From: JACMLD01 sp039919885
Lineage (GTDB): Bacteria; Bacteroidota; Bacteroidia; Chitinophagales; Chitinophagaceae
Direction of reading: 5' to 3'
Length of the DNA stretch: 64,000 nt
NCBI GenBank assembly: GCA_039919885.1
Contig: JBDSEV010000086.1
Span: forward strand, 6,664 to 70,663
How positions within the stretch are numbered: position 1 is the first letter of the stretch; the number at the start of each line of letters is the position of its first letter. Made by a program: the position numbers and the translations under genes. Below the pieces are notes generated by a model, which worked only from the letters and a program-made list of their open reading frames with translations, was not told the origin of the DNA and made no database searches. This document shows, piece after piece, positions 35,247 through 44,387 of this stretch.

Positions 35247-36674
35247 ATGTCTTCTCTATCATCTACTACTGTTCCAGCCGGGCGGCTATCCCGCATATTT
35301 ACTTTAATCAAACAATCCATGAGCGGAGACCCGGTGGACTACACCCAGGGAAGTATTCGCAAAGCCGTGATATTACTGGCCATTCCAATGGTGCTTGAAA
35401 TGTGCATGGAAAGTGTTTTTGCCGTGGTAGATATTTTTTTTGTAAGTCACCTTGGCAAGCATGCCACTTCTATTGTTGGATTAACAGAATCGGTGATTAC
35501 CATTGTCTATTCACTTGCCATTGGTATCAGCACCGCCGCAATGGCCATGGTAGCAAGGCGCATTGGCGAAAAAGATCCTGCAGCTGCATCCAGGTCGGGC
35601 ATGCAGGCCATCTTTCTATCGCTTATTGTCACCATCCTGGTAAGTATTCCTGGTTTTATTTTTTCTGCGCAAATACTGCGTCTTATGGGGGCAGAGGAAG
35701 CGGCTATTCAATCCGGTATTGGTTATACCCGTATCGTGATGGGTGGAAGCCTGGTAATTATGCTATTGTTCCTTATTAACGGAATTTTTCGTGGTGCAGG
35801 AGACGCAATGATGGCGCTGAAAAGTTTATGGCTGGCTAATATCTGCAATATTCTTTTATGCCCGTTGCTAATTCGCGGCCTGGGACCCATACCGGCGCTG
35901 GGCCTGCAGGGCGCAGCCATTGCCACTACCATCGGGCGCAGCATTGGTGTTTGTTACCAGTTGTATCATTTGTTCAATGGCAAAAGCCTGATAAAATTTA
36001 CACTGAAATACCTCAAACCCGACTGGACAATCATCCGCTCATTGTTCAGCATCGCCTGGCCGGGCACTTTACAATTTCTTATCGGTTCGGGGAGTTGGAT
36101 AGTACTGGCAAGCCTGGTGGCCCAAACAGGTCACAGTGATGCTTCCGCCGGTTACCAGATAGGTATACGGGTTATTATGTTTTTCCTGCTGCCAGCCTGG
36201 GGGCTCAGCAATGCAGCTGCTACGCTGGTGGGCCAGAACCTTGGCGCCGGACAGCCGGAGCGCGCCGCATTATCGGTTAAAAGAACGGCATTTTACAACG
36301 CTGCATTTATGGGAACGGTTTCGGTTATTTTCCTGGTATTCGCAGAATACATTGCTTCTTTTTTTACAGCAGAACAATCGGTAGCCGTGCACGCGGTGCT
36401 TACCATCAGGATAATGAGTGCAGGCTTTGTTTTTTACGGAATCGGTATGGTGTATGCAAATGCGTTTAATGGTTCGGGTGATACAAGGACACCAACCGTT
36501 ATTAATTTATTTGCTTACTGGTTTTTCCAGATACCTGTGGCCTATTTTCTTGCAAAGGTCTTGCAAATGGGTCCCACGGGCGTTTTTATCGCCATTCCTA
36601 CAGCAGAAACCGTTACCGCCATTGCCGCATACGTTCTATTCAGGCAGGGAAAATGGCAACATAAAAAAATATAA
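35247..36674 (+). CDS. MATE-family efflux transporter
   Basis: A 475-aa inner-membrane antiporter with about 12 hydrophobic segments in two related halves. Family motifs: the start of helix 1 SIRKAVILLAIPMVLEMCMESVFAVVDIFFV, the G-E-K-D loop after helix 3, SNAAATLVGQNLGAG at the start of the second half, and an Ala-rich end. MATE proteins export cationic drugs or metabolites in exchange for Na+ or H+. The extra ~30 N-terminal residues (polar, with KQSMSGDPVDYTQG) precede helix 1. Single gene with its own promoter. Confidence 0.93.
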   Translation: MSSLSSTTVPAGRLSRIFTLIKQSMSGDPVDYTQGSIRKAVILLAIPMVLEMCMESVFAVVDIFFVSHLGKHATSIVGLTESVITIVYSLAIGISTAAMAMVARRIGEKDPAAASRSGMQAIFLSLIVTILVSIPGFIFSAQILRLMGAEEAAIQSGIGYTRIVMGGSLVIMLLFLINGIFRGAGDAMMALKSLWLANICNILLCPLLIRGLGPIPALGLQGAAIATTIGRSIGVCYQLYHLFNGKSLIKFTLKYLKPDWTIIRSLFSIAWPGTLQFLIGSGSWIVLASLVAQTGHSDASAGYQIGIRVIMFFLLPAWGLSNAAATLVGQNLGAGQPERAALSVKRTAFYNAAFMGTVSVIFLVFAEYIASFFTAEQSVAVHAVLTIRIMSAGFVFYGIGMVYANAFNGSGDTRTPTVINLFAYWFFQIPVAYFLAKVLQMGPTGVFIAIPTAETVTAIAAYVLFRQGKWQHKKI

Positions 36675-37070
36675 CCACTATGGTTGATGGTAAAAGAGCA
36701 CTGTCTCAAAATCAAGTTACTTAATTGTTTTTTTTTGCTTGCAGAACAACTATTGTATCAGACCGGTTGTTACTTATACAAACTTGGCAATGCGTTAACT
36801 AAAGGGTGGCCGGCCAAATTAGAAGGTGTTTTTCAATTGAAACGCATTAAACTGAATTTTTAGCCAATAATCCAATAGTAAAACCCCTTTTTTACTAAAG
36901 AAAACCTAATATTTCATGGAGAAAACCTGTAACGAAAAAAACATTTTTACCTTTGCGCACGCACAATAAAAGATTTTGCGTTAATCGCTTGCTGGTTTAA
37001 TAATATCATAATATTTTGTAACTGTTAGCGGCTTGTATTAGTGCCGCCAGCTAAAATCCGAATCATCCAA
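36675..37070. other. Intergenic region with the L,D-transpeptidase promoter
   Basis: About 400 bases between two plus-strand genes. A full TAnnTTTGY box (TACCTTTGC, 36949-36957) lies about 115 bases before ATG 37071; no TTTG partner is seen at 19-20 bases. A run of 8 T near 36730 may end the MATE transcript but I see no strong stem. Otherwise empty. Confidence 0.45.
36949..36957 (+). promoter_or_regulatory. -7 promoter box of the L,D-transpeptidase-like gene
   Basis: TACCTTTGC matches TAnnTTTGY exactly. The -33 TTTG is not visible at the expected distance, so the promoter may need an activator or another sigma factor. Confidence 0.5.
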
Positions 37071-37823
37071 ATGAAAACCCTTACTACAAGCCTTTGGGCA
37101 ACTGCATTCTTTATATTGCTCCTTATTATTCCCGTTAAAAACAACGCTGGTGGTCATAAAGCAAACAGTAGCCTCAATTCCCCGGCTGTTAATTCGATCC
37201 ATGCCGTAACCGCTGTTGAAAGCAGGTCGTTTTTTTTATATGATGCCCTTAAATTGAAAAGCCTCGGCCTTACAAAAGCGGCTTTTGATTACGCTTATAA
37301 AGGGTATGCTTACCTGCAGCAGAAAAAAATGCTGGCGCGCGCTTCTGTTTTAACAATATGTGATTTCAGCCAGTCTTCGCGCCGCAAACGTTTTTTTGTA
37401 ATAGATATAGACAGTCAGAAAGTATTAATTAATACGTACGTAGCGCATGGCAGAAAATCAGGATCAGAATATGCCCGTTCATTTTCTAATAACCCTGACA
37501 GCCATATGAGCAGCCTCGGTTTCTATAAAACAGAAACAACCTATTATGGAGGCAACGGTCTTTCATTAAAAATTGAAGGTCTTGAAAGAGGGTTCAATGA
37601 CAAAGCAGACGCACGCAATATTGTTATTCACGGGTCAGATTACGTAGGCGCTAATTTCATCCGCAGTAATCCGTTTAATGGCAGAAGTTTTGGTTGCCCT
37701 GCAGTACCCGCTAACGAGATTAACAATGTTATTAATACCATTAAAAATGGCAGTTGCCTTTTTATCTATCACCCTACAAAGAAGTACCTCACACATTCCA
37801 AAATACTTAACAGCAATACTTAA
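37071..37823 (+). CDS. Murein L,D-transpeptidase catalytic-domain family protein
   Basis: A 250-aa exported cell-wall enzyme. Start is ATG 37071 (a GTG at 37041 is in frame but lies before the signal peptide). Signal peptide residues 1-27, then a linker and a YkuD-like catalytic domain: FFVIDIDSQKVLINTYVAHG, then RNIVIHGSDY (H188) and NGRSFGCPAVP (catalytic C209). The SxGC motif is the YkuD cysteine signature. Such enzymes cross-link or trim peptidoglycan or attach proteins to it. Length and order fit the murein L,D-transpeptidase catalytic domain family of Bacteroidota. Single gene, with a hairpin downstream. Confidence 0.87.
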   Translation: MKTLTTSLWATAFFILLLIIPVKNNAGGHKANSSLNSPAVNSIHAVTAVESRSFFLYDALKLKSLGLTKAAFDYAYKGYAYLQQKKMLARASVLTICDFSQSSRRKRFFVIDIDSQKVLINTYVAHGRKSGSEYARSFSNNPDSHMSSLGFYKTETTYYGGNGLSLKIEGLERGFNDKADARNIVIHGSDYVGANFIRSNPFNGRSFGCPAVPANEINNVINTIKNGSCLFIYHPTKKYLTHSKILNSNT

Positions 37824-37857
37824 CGGCTAAGTTGGACTTAGACAGATGGTTTGGAAA

Positions 37858-37895
37858 AACAATAGCTCAATCGTACCCTATGATTGGGCTTTGTT
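37858..37895 (+). terminator. Probable terminator of the L,D-transpeptidase gene
   Basis: Hairpin AACAA-T-AGCTCAATC ... GATTGGGCT-TTGTT, a 9-bp stem with one G-U pair plus a 5-bp extension across a bulged T, loop of 9. It is 35 bases past the stop. The following T-run is weak. Confidence 0.45.
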
Positions 37896-38039
37896 ATGCT
37901 CCTTAACGCGCGGTTAGTTTCTAGCGTGTAGCCGTTAGCTATTGGGGTCATTTTCAACTACGTTCATAAACGCCTATCTAAATTTTGAACTATTGGATGG
38001 TGTTATTGCAAAGCCTTCGCGTTTAACAAACATGATTTT

Positions 38040-38714
38040 CTACCCCGCAATGGCAATCCCTACCAGCTGGCAGAGCGCACCCGCCAACAAACCGCTGTAT
38101 ATTTCAAAGCTGGTGTGATCAGAAACAATAAAACGGGCGGTGCATACAAGACCGGTAATGATGGTAGCTAGTGCCAGCCAGGTGCCGGCAGCCACCGTAC
38201 CATTGGAAGCCATCCAGATAAATAAAATAAACAACGCGCCAACCGCAATCCCGTGCATGCTGATTTTATAATAAATGTTGGCCATCATTCCTGCAATACA
38301 GGAAAGAAAAACAGCGAGCAGCATGGCTGTGAGGGCGGGACTGTCGTGCAGATTTTTGGATACATACCAGGCCCAGAAATAAAAAATCATACAAACGATG
38401 TAAGGAATAATGCGATCCTGTTGTGAACGGAGAAAAATACTTTTAATAAACCCCAGCTGCTTCATCAGTGCAACACTGAACAAGGGCAGAAAGGCCGTGC
38501 TGAAAACCACTGAAATCAATTTAAATATTTTACCTTTTTCGCTCATGCCTGCAAAAGCATAGGGATCTGCATACAGTAAATAAGCGGTGATGTAAGAAGG
38601 AATAAAAAGTGGATGAAAAACAAATGAAACGAGGTGTCCGAATATTTTAACAGGTGCCGGCCAGTTGCTGTGGCCTGGCGCAGTTGATAACGTTATTGAT
38701 GTTTCATTGTGCAT
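38040..38714 (-). CDS. PAP2-like integral membrane protein
   Basis: A 224-aa membrane protein counted from ATG 38714, with about six hydrophobic helices. Two conserved blocks, YKISMHGIAVGAL and ARFIVSDHTSFEIYSGLLAGAL, resemble the SxHxxG and RxxxxDHxxxxxxxG-type blocks of PAP2-family phosphatases, with the usual first block weakened (FLRSQQDRIIPY instead of KxxxxxxRP). It may act on lipid-linked phosphate (undecaprenyl diphosphate, phosphatidic acid) or be an inactive relative. It lies downstream of rpoN on the same strand with about 105 bases between. Confidence 0.7.
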   Translation of the reverse strand: MHNETSITLSTAPGHSNWPAPVKIFGHLVSFVFHPLFIPSYITAYLLYADPYAFAGMSEKGKIFKLISVVFSTAFLPLFSVALMKQLGFIKSIFLRSQQDRIIPYIVCMIFYFWAWYVSKNLHDSPALTAMLLAVFLSCIAGMMANIYYKISMHGIAVGALFILFIWMASNGTVAAGTWLALATIITGLVCTARFIVSDHTSFEIYSGLLAGALCQLVGIAIAG

Positions 38715-38818
38715 TTGCAAATATACCGCACCCCTCACCGCGCTCCAAAAGAACAGCGGAGACTGCCCGGCTTATCTAAAAACGCATCGAAAAATAAAGG
38801 GGAGAAAAACAGCTTCTT

Positions 38819-40309
38819 CTACAATTCTTTCCGCAGCCTGGCAACCGGTATATTCAGTTGTTCACGGTATTTGGCTACCGTGCGCCGGGCAATATTGTAT
38901 CCTTTTTCCTGCAGCAGCTCGGTAAGCCGCTCATCGCTGAGGGGTTTTTTCTTGCTTTCATCGCCCACCATGTCGCTGAGAATTTTCTTTACTTCACGGG
39001 TAGATACTTCTTCGCCGCTTTCTGTACTTAACGATTCACTGAAGAAAAACTTGAGGCGGTAGGTACCAAATTCTGTCTGTACAAATTTACTATTGGCCAC
39101 ACGGCTTACCGTAGAGATATCCAGGTTGGTGCGTTCTGCAATATCCTTTAAGATCATGGGGCGCATCGTGGTTTCGTCGCCGGTCACAAAAAATTCATGC
39201 TGGTATTCCATGATGGTGCCCATTACGCTGCTAAGGGTATGTTGCCGCTGCTTAATGGCATCAATGAACCATTTGGCGGCGTCTATTTTTTGTTTGATGA
39301 ACAACACCGCTTCTTTCTGACGCTTGTCTTTTTTGCTGCCCCGGTCGTAATCTTTCAGCATATCCCGGTAGCCTTCGCTGATGCGCAGGTCCGGGGCGTT
39401 GCGCGAGTTAAGGGTAAGTTCCAGTTTACCGGCATTGTTAAAAATAAAGAAGTCGGGAATAATATAGCTTTCACCCTTGTTCATGTGCCCTACGTTTCCG
39501 CCGGGCTTCGGGTTAAGCTTCACAATCTGTGCGATGATTTCTTTGAGGCCTTCGTCATCTATATTGAGGCCGCGCTGAATTTTTTCGTAGTGCTTTTTTG
39601 TAAACTCTTCAAAGTAATCTTCCAGCACCATAATAGCCTGTTCAACGGGGCGGCCCTCGCCCAGTTTACGGTATAGCTGCAGCAAGAGACATTCCTGGAG
39701 GTTGCGGGCGCAGATACCGGAGGGGTCAAAGTGCTGAATTTTTTCGATTAGTTTTTCTATTTCTTCCTCGGTGGCGTCTATGTTCTGCCTGAAAGCAAGG
39801 TCATCTTTTATAGACGAGCTTTCCCTGCGCAGGTAGCCGTCATCATCGATACTGCCAATAATCTGTTCTGCAATTTTCTGCGTGCGGTCGTTCAGGTTCA
39901 GCATACCCAGCTGATCGGCCAGCATTTCATGAAACGAGGTTTCTACGCGAACCGGCACTGTTTTCTGTTCATCCGGGTCGCCATAATTATCATCGCGCAG
40001 TTTATAATCGCCCACCTCGTCATCCGTATCGGACACATAATCGCTTACGTCAATATTATCGTACTGCTCCTCACTGCCATCGGGCTCAAAATCCTCCTCA
40101 TTGCTGCTGTCAAATTCGTCCTTCGTTTCTTCCGTCATGCTATCATCATGCCCATCCTCCCCGGCTTCCAGGGCCGGATTCTCCTCCATCTCTTCTTTTA
40201 TACGCTCTTCCAGGTTGGCAGTAGGCACCTGCAGCAGTTTCATTAGCTGAATCTGCTGAGGCGACAACTTCTGGAGTAATCTTTGTTGTAAACTTTGACC
40301 CAGTGACAT
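38819..40309 (-). CDS. rpoN: RNA polymerase sigma-54 factor
   Basis: A 496-aa sigma54. Region I is the Gln/Leu-rich activator-interacting part (QSLQQRLLQKLSPQQIQLMKLLQVP). Region II is an acidic stretch at about residues 46-110 (EETKDEFDSSNEED). The core-binding domain follows, then the promoter-recognising helix-turn-helix ILKDIAERTNLDISTVSRVAN, and the RpoN box ARRTVAKYREQLNIP at the C-terminus, which reads the -24 element. It needs an AAA+ activator; none is in this window. Start ATG 40309 lies 94 bases from the divergent 114-aa gene. Length and order are as expected for the phylum. Confidence 0.96.
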   Translation of the reverse strand: MSLGQSLQQRLLQKLSPQQIQLMKLLQVPTANLEERIKEEMEENPALEAGEDGHDDSMTEETKDEFDSSNEEDFEPDGSEEQYDNIDVSDYVSDTDDEVGDYKLRDDNYGDPDEQKTVPVRVETSFHEMLADQLGMLNLNDRTQKIAEQIIGSIDDDGYLRRESSSIKDDLAFRQNIDATEEEIEKLIEKIQHFDPSGICARNLQECLLLQLYRKLGEGRPVEQAIMVLEDYFEEFTKKHYEKIQRGLNIDDEGLKEIIAQIVKLNPKPGGNVGHMNKGESYIIPDFFIFNNAGKLELTLNSRNAPDLRISEGYRDMLKDYDRGSKKDKRQKEAVLFIKQKIDAAKWFIDAIKQRQHTLSSVMGTIMEYQHEFFVTGDETTMRPMILKDIAERTNLDISTVSRVANSKFVQTEFGTYRLKFFFSESLSTESGEEVSTREVKKILSDMVGDESKKKPLSDERLTELLQEKGYNIARRTVAKYREQLNIPVARLRKEL

Positions 40310-40403
40310 GAATTGGTAAGGGTTTAGTAGAACTGTCTCTTGGTTAGAAAAAAATTGCGGCGATCCGCAAAAATCAGGCCGTAATTTACGTACAAAATAA
40401 GAT

Positions 40404-40748
40404 ATGATAGTACAACGTCTTTATAAATTTCTTGTTGTCTTTTTTATAATATTGGCAAACAATACATTAATGGCGCAATCCGGGCGCTTAAGCGTTGTGC
40501 CGCTGCCTGTTATCTTTGCTGCAGCAGACAGCCCCCATGCAGAAAAGCTACCAAAAAATTCGGCTTTGCCTTATTTCACGCCTGGCCTTTCGCAACCTGT
40601 GGGTACTGCGGCGCTCGCATCCGACTATTACACCCGTCATTTCGGTTTTTTTTGTAAAAAAGAATTGCAGTTTGAAAAGGCCACCAGCATACCGCTACGG
40701 TTCCGGCTGGGGTCGCTTGACTATGTAAATCGTATGGAAGGGAAATAG
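40404..40748 (+). CDS. Small secreted protein of unknown function
   Basis: A 114-aa protein with signal peptide (residues 1-24, ending LMAQ). The mature part is short and polar, with ASDYYTRHFGFFCKKELQFEKATSIPLRFRLGSLDYVNRMEG near the end. The YYTRHFGFFCKKELQ and RFRLGSLDYVN pattern recurs in small exported Bacteroidota proteins without known function. It is divergent from rpoN, which suggests but does not prove a link. A very strong hairpin follows. Confidence 0.7.
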   Translation: MIVQRLYKFLVVFFIILANNTLMAQSGRLSVVPLPVIFAAADSPHAEKLPKNSALPYFTPGLSQPVGTAALASDYYTRHFGFFCKKELQFEKATSIPLRFRLGSLDYVNRMEGK

Positions 40749-40791
40749 CAAAACTTCAATAACCTGATAGCGCGCAAATTATAAACGCATC

Positions 40792-40836
40792 GTATATAAG
40801 AACGGCTGCACCGACGGTGCAGCCGTTCTTATATAC
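40792..40836. terminator. Long perfect hairpin between convergent genes
   Basis: Arms 40792-40812 and 40816-40836 are perfect reverse complements over 21 bases, loop GAC. The outer part is A+T rich (GTATATAAG / CTTATATAC), the inner part G+C rich. It lies between a plus-strand gene end (40748) and a minus-strand gene end (40901), so a bidirectional terminator is the simplest reading. There is no long T-run on either side. Confidence 0.65.
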
Positions 40837-40900
40837 CGGCCTTTACTGAGCGGTTTGTACTAATTGGGTCTGCAGTGTTTTTAAGACCATTGTATTCTTA

Positions 40901-42118
40901 TCAGGCAGTAACCGCTTGTTGGGCAAGCACTTGCCTTACCGTATTCACTATCTTCTCGCCTTTTTCTTTTATCTGTTCTTCCGTCCATAGCAAACTGATA
41001 GCGGTAGAAATACAGCGGCTCATCACCGCATCGCTGGCACTAAAATCTTTGCGGGTATGGTGCATCACCGCTGCCTTGTGCTCGGGGCTTAAGGCATTCA
41101 GGGTACTGCCTTCTTTCAGGTGATCCCATTTGCGTATATAGTGCCAGTTGTTATCGAACCAATAAAAATTACCCGCCAGTATGCCTTGTTCCTTCAACGC
41201 CGCCACAACGCCGCGCGCAATCGTTTCTGTGGGCAGGAACCAGCTAATGAAAGTTTTGCTATCACCTTCCGGATCGGGTACCCGCCGGAAAGAAATTTCC
41301 GGTACCTGCGTTAAAATTTCTTTCAGCATGGTATGGTTTCTTTTCTGGATATCGAGAAACTGGTCGAGCTTCTGAATCTGTGCCAACCCAACCGCAGCAT
41401 GCAGTTCTGAAATCCTGAAATTATACCCTACAAAAGGATGCAAGTCTGCACCGCGGTCTGCGCCCAGGTGGTCATGACCGTGATCGCTGTAGCCATCGCT
41501 TTTGGTAAAGACGTCTTCGCGGTTGGTAATAACGGCACCGCCTTCCGCGCAGGTGATCGTTTTTACAAAATCAAAAGAGAAGGTGCCGGCATCGCCAATG
41601 CTGCCTAATTTTCGACCTTTGTGTGTTCCACCGATGCTCTGGCAGGCGTCTTCCAGTAACAGCAGCTGGTGCTCGCTGCAAATGGCTTCGAGCGCATCCA
41701 TATCAGCCATACTGCCGCACATGTGCACCGGCATAATACATTTTGTTTTAGGGGTGATGGCTTTGCGCACGGCTTCCGGGCTAAGGGTAAGCGTATCATC
41801 CACATCCACAAAGACAGGCGTAGCGCCTACGCTGATAACTGCTTCAAAGCTCGCCACAAAAGTGAAGGAAGGTAGAATTACTTCGTCGCCGTACCCGATG
41901 CCCAACGCAGCCATCGCGGTGGTGAGTGCCGCAGTTCCGCTACTCACCAGTTGCGCATATTTGCTGCCGAAGCGACTGCAGATGGCCGCTTCCAGTTCCT
42001 TCGATTTCCAGATACCTTTTCGCGGACCGTCAAATCCATAGCGCATAAAAATGCCCGTTTCCAAAACATCATTTACCCCACTGTGTTCTTCGGTACCAAA
42101 TAATTCAAAGCCCGGCAT
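40901..42118 (-). CDS. DegT/DnrJ/EryC1/StrS-family PLP aminotransferase
   Basis: A 405-aa fold-type-I aminotransferase that makes amino sugars or related compounds from keto-sugars. PLP-site residues: SGTAAL near residue 60, LLLEDACQS with D157, and the Schiff-base lysine K186 in SFDFVKTITCAEGGA. The later GYNFRISELHAAVGLAQ and late conserved His-rich region (HHTRKDF) fit the family. Typical members act on nucleotide-sugars for LPS or capsule, but no glycosyltransferase or nucleotide-sugar gene is adjacent. A (CCACCTT) tract lies between it and the GHL10 gene upstream. Confidence 0.9.
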   Translation of the reverse strand: MPGFELFGTEEHSGVNDVLETGIFMRYGFDGPRKGIWKSKELEAAICSRFGSKYAQLVSSGTAALTTAMAALGIGYGDEVILPSFTFVASFEAVISVGATPVFVDVDDTLTLSPEAVRKAITPKTKCIMPVHMCGSMADMDALEAICSEHQLLLLEDACQSIGGTHKGRKLGSIGDAGTFSFDFVKTITCAEGGAVITNREDVFTKSDGYSDHGHDHLGADRGADLHPFVGYNFRISELHAAVGLAQIQKLDQFLDIQKRNHTMLKEILTQVPEISFRRVPDPEGDSKTFISWFLPTETIARGVVAALKEQGILAGNFYWFDNNWHYIRKWDHLKEGSTLNALSPEHKAAVMHHTRKDFSASDAVMSRCISTAISLLWTEEQIKEKGEKIVNTVRQVLAQQAVTA

Positions 42119-42289
42119 AGGAAATTATTTTAAATGTTGAATGTGTGATTTTTGATTTACGAAGGTAGACAGATCGGCGGGTGGACGGGGTTAAAAAACT
42201 GGTATTTTTTTGTGCGGCAATTAGCGATGAACAGCCTATTGCCACAGCGCGGATAGGTTGCAAATGGTAACTTGCGTCCCTAAAAGTCT

Positions 42290-42359
42290 CCACCTTCCAC
42301 CTTCCACCTTCCACCTTCCACCTTCCACCTTCCACCTTCCACCTTCCACCTTCCACCTT
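42290..42359. repeat. Heptanucleotide tandem repeat, (CCACCTT) x 10
   Basis: Ten exact copies of CCACCTT in the gap between the DegT gene start and the GHL10 stop, ending 5 bases before the latter. On the minus strand it reads AAGGTGG. Confidence 0.95.
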
Positions 42360-42363
42360 AAAA

Positions 42364-43866
42364 TCACGGCCAGACAGCCAGCGCACTTTCATTGTTCTCA
42401 AAGTCTACGCAGCTAACGCCAAATCGTTTCATTTTATCTGCCGCCTGCGGAATTATATATTGTATTGAATCCCTGATAGCAGGCGCTATCCTAACAATAT
42501 TCCGGGGGTTCGTTTTGTCCATGATTGAATCGCTCATTTCGAAGCCGTAAATAACAAATGATTTTATTTTTTTGGTGGTTTCTTTGTTGTGCATGGTAAG
42601 CGTGGTACCGTAGGCGTAAGCACCGGTGCTGGTTACAGAAAGCGCCGGCTTCTCAATCAGCGAACTGTCTATCCATGGCATCGCGGGTACCAGGGCAGGA
42701 TATTTATAAAAATCGTTTCGCAAACTATCCGTCCAGCCATTCGGATTTTTATCGAACGATTTGCTGCTGAAATACACTGCACCTTCAATATTGGGCGTAG
42801 CGCGGAGTGCTCTAATCATGCGGGGCAACTGTGTTTTATCGCGCCAATTGGCATTGCTGCCGCCGCGGTAAATGGCCAGGCCAATATAACAATGCCTTCC
42901 GTAGGAGTGTTTGCTCCACCAATCCAGCATAACGCCGTAGGGTGCGGTGGGGTGCTCAAATTCCAGGTAAAGCTGTGGCGCAACATAATCTATCCAGCCA
43001 TTTTTCAACCATAAAACGATGTCTGCATACAGATCATCGTAATTGGTTTGCCCGGCCCTGGTAGCGCTGCCGGTTGAGTCCCTGTTGTTGTTTCGCCAAA
43101 CGCTGAAAGGGCTGATACCAAAACGGCAATATTTTTTTTCTTCTTTGATCGCTTTGCTGAGCGCGAGTATGATGCTGTCTGTATTGCTCCTGCGCCAGTC
43201 TTCCCGGTTCATACCATTGCCGTATTTGCGGAACGATTCATTGTCAGGAAATTCTTTACCGGCAATGCGGTAAGGATAAAAATAGTCATCAAAATGAATG
43301 GCGTCTACGTTGTAACGGCTAACAATATCTCTTATCACTTTTACCACAAACTGTTGTGCTTCCTTATTGCCGGGGTCAAAAAAGCGCGTGTTGCCGTAGG
43401 TTAAGAACCATTCCGGGTGTACGCGGGTGATATGGGTAGGCGTGATAGACGATTTGCCGATTTGAAATTCTGCACGGTAAGGATTGCACCAGGCATGAAA
43501 TTCCATACCCCGTTTATGGGTTTCTTCAATCATAAACTGCAGCGGGTCATAATAGGGAAAGGGGGCCAGGCCCTGCTTGCCGGTCAGCCACTGGCTCCAG
43601 GGTTCCAGGGCCGACGGATAAAAAGCATCGGTAGCGGGCCGTATCTGCATAACAACGGCATTCATGCCATTCCGCAGGTGATTATCGAGTATTTTGATGA
43701 ATTCCGCTTTCTGGCTGTCAGCGTTGTAATTGCCCCGCGTGGGCCAGTCGATATTATCTACCGTAGCAATCCACACCCCGCGGAATTCAGCTTTGGGCTG
43801 AGCAAAAGACCCCTGCGCGTTGATAAGAAAAAGATAGACCAGTAGAAGGATAGTCCTGATTTTCAT
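42364..43866 (-). CDS. GHL10 (DUF187) glycoside-hydrolase-like protein
   Basis: A 500-aa exported protein with signal peptide (ends GSFAQ, about residue 22). The glycosyl-hydrolase-like TIM barrel begins at once: FRGVWIATVDNIDWP, then GMNAVVMQIRPATDAFYPS and YYDPLQFMIEETHKRGMEFHAWCNPYR. Later, VDAIHFDDYFYPY supplies the acidic pair typical of the family, and WIDYVAPQLYLEF closes the barrel. GHL10 members are thought to cut glycosidic bonds, with some linked to peptidoglycan, though this subgroup is not well tested. It follows MarR on the same strand with 33 bases between, and may share its transcript. Confidence 0.9.
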   Translation of the reverse strand: MKIRTILLLVYLFLINAQGSFAQPKAEFRGVWIATVDNIDWPTRGNYNADSQKAEFIKILDNHLRNGMNAVVMQIRPATDAFYPSALEPWSQWLTGKQGLAPFPYYDPLQFMIEETHKRGMEFHAWCNPYRAEFQIGKSSITPTHITRVHPEWFLTYGNTRFFDPGNKEAQQFVVKVIRDIVSRYNVDAIHFDDYFYPYRIAGKEFPDNESFRKYGNGMNREDWRRSNTDSIILALSKAIKEEKKYCRFGISPFSVWRNNNRDSTGSATRAGQTNYDDLYADIVLWLKNGWIDYVAPQLYLEFEHPTAPYGVMLDWWSKHSYGRHCYIGLAIYRGGSNANWRDKTQLPRMIRALRATPNIEGAVYFSSKSFDKNPNGWTDSLRNDFYKYPALVPAMPWIDSSLIEKPALSVTSTGAYAYGTTLTMHNKETTKKIKSFVIYGFEMSDSIMDKTNPRNIVRIAPAIRDSIQYIIPQAADKMKRFGVSCVDFENNESALAVWP

Positions 43867-43899
43867 GCCTGTATACGTGTTTAAGGCCGTGAAATTACA

Positions 43900-44352
43900 T
43901 TATTCAGCGCTCCTGATTTTATCCAGCAGATTATTTAATGTGATGGCCTGTTCTTCGCTCAGGTTTTTAAAAACACTGTCCATATCATCCTGGTGCAGAT
44001 CAATGCGGTTGAGCAGTTCCAGGCCGCTCGCTGAGATGCTCACGTCCACCAGGCGGCGGTCGCCTTCGCAAACTACTTTCTTCACCAGGTCCTTTTTGAG
44101 GAGGCGATCAACAATGCGGCTGGTATCGCTCATTTTATCCAGCATGCGCTGGCGGATTTGAAGGGTGGACAGGGGATTGCCGGCACCACGCAAAATGCGC
44201 AGTATATTAAATTGCTGTGGTGTGATGTCGTATTTGTCGAGCATACTTTTAATACGCTCGTTCATCCAGTTGAAAGTAAATATTAAATTGATGGTCGCTT
44301 TCTGGTATTCGCTCCTGAATTTGGCCTGGCTGATGTCTTTCTCAATCCCCAT
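43900..44352 (-). CDS. MarR-family transcriptional regulator
   Basis: A 150-aa winged-helix regulator. The DNA-binding core is typical: ITPQQFNILRILRGAGNPLSTLQIRQRMLDKMSDTSRIVDRLLKKDLVKKVVCEGDRRLVDVSIS (split here: recognition helix MSDTSRIVDRL, wing CEGDRRLVDV). The ends form the dimer interface. A TAATTTTG box on the minus strand (44380-44387) precedes the gene. The next gene on the strand is the GHL10 hydrolase, a candidate target. Confidence 0.9.
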   Translation of the reverse strand: MGIEKDISQAKFRSEYQKATINLIFTFNWMNERIKSMLDKYDITPQQFNILRILRGAGNPLSTLQIRQRMLDKMSDTSRIVDRLLKKDLVKKVVCEGDRRLVDVSISASGLELLNRIDLHQDDMDSVFKNLSEEQAITLNNLLDKIRSAE

Positions 44353-44379
44353 GGTATAAATTTAAGTCTAATATAAGTG

Positions 44380-44387
44380 CAAAATTA
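44380..44387 (-). promoter_or_regulatory. -7 promoter box of the MarR gene
   Basis: Minus-strand TAATTTTG, followed by C, matches TAnnTTTGY. It overlaps the last codons of the DinB-like gene. A weak TTTA stands about 18-20 bases upstream in place of TTTG. Transcription would start near 44373, about 20 bases before the ATG. Confidence 0.5.

Noticed and set aside
42105..42401. 98-codon minus-strand frame with repeated KVEGGRW
   Set aside because: It is only the translation of the CCACCTT heptamer array.
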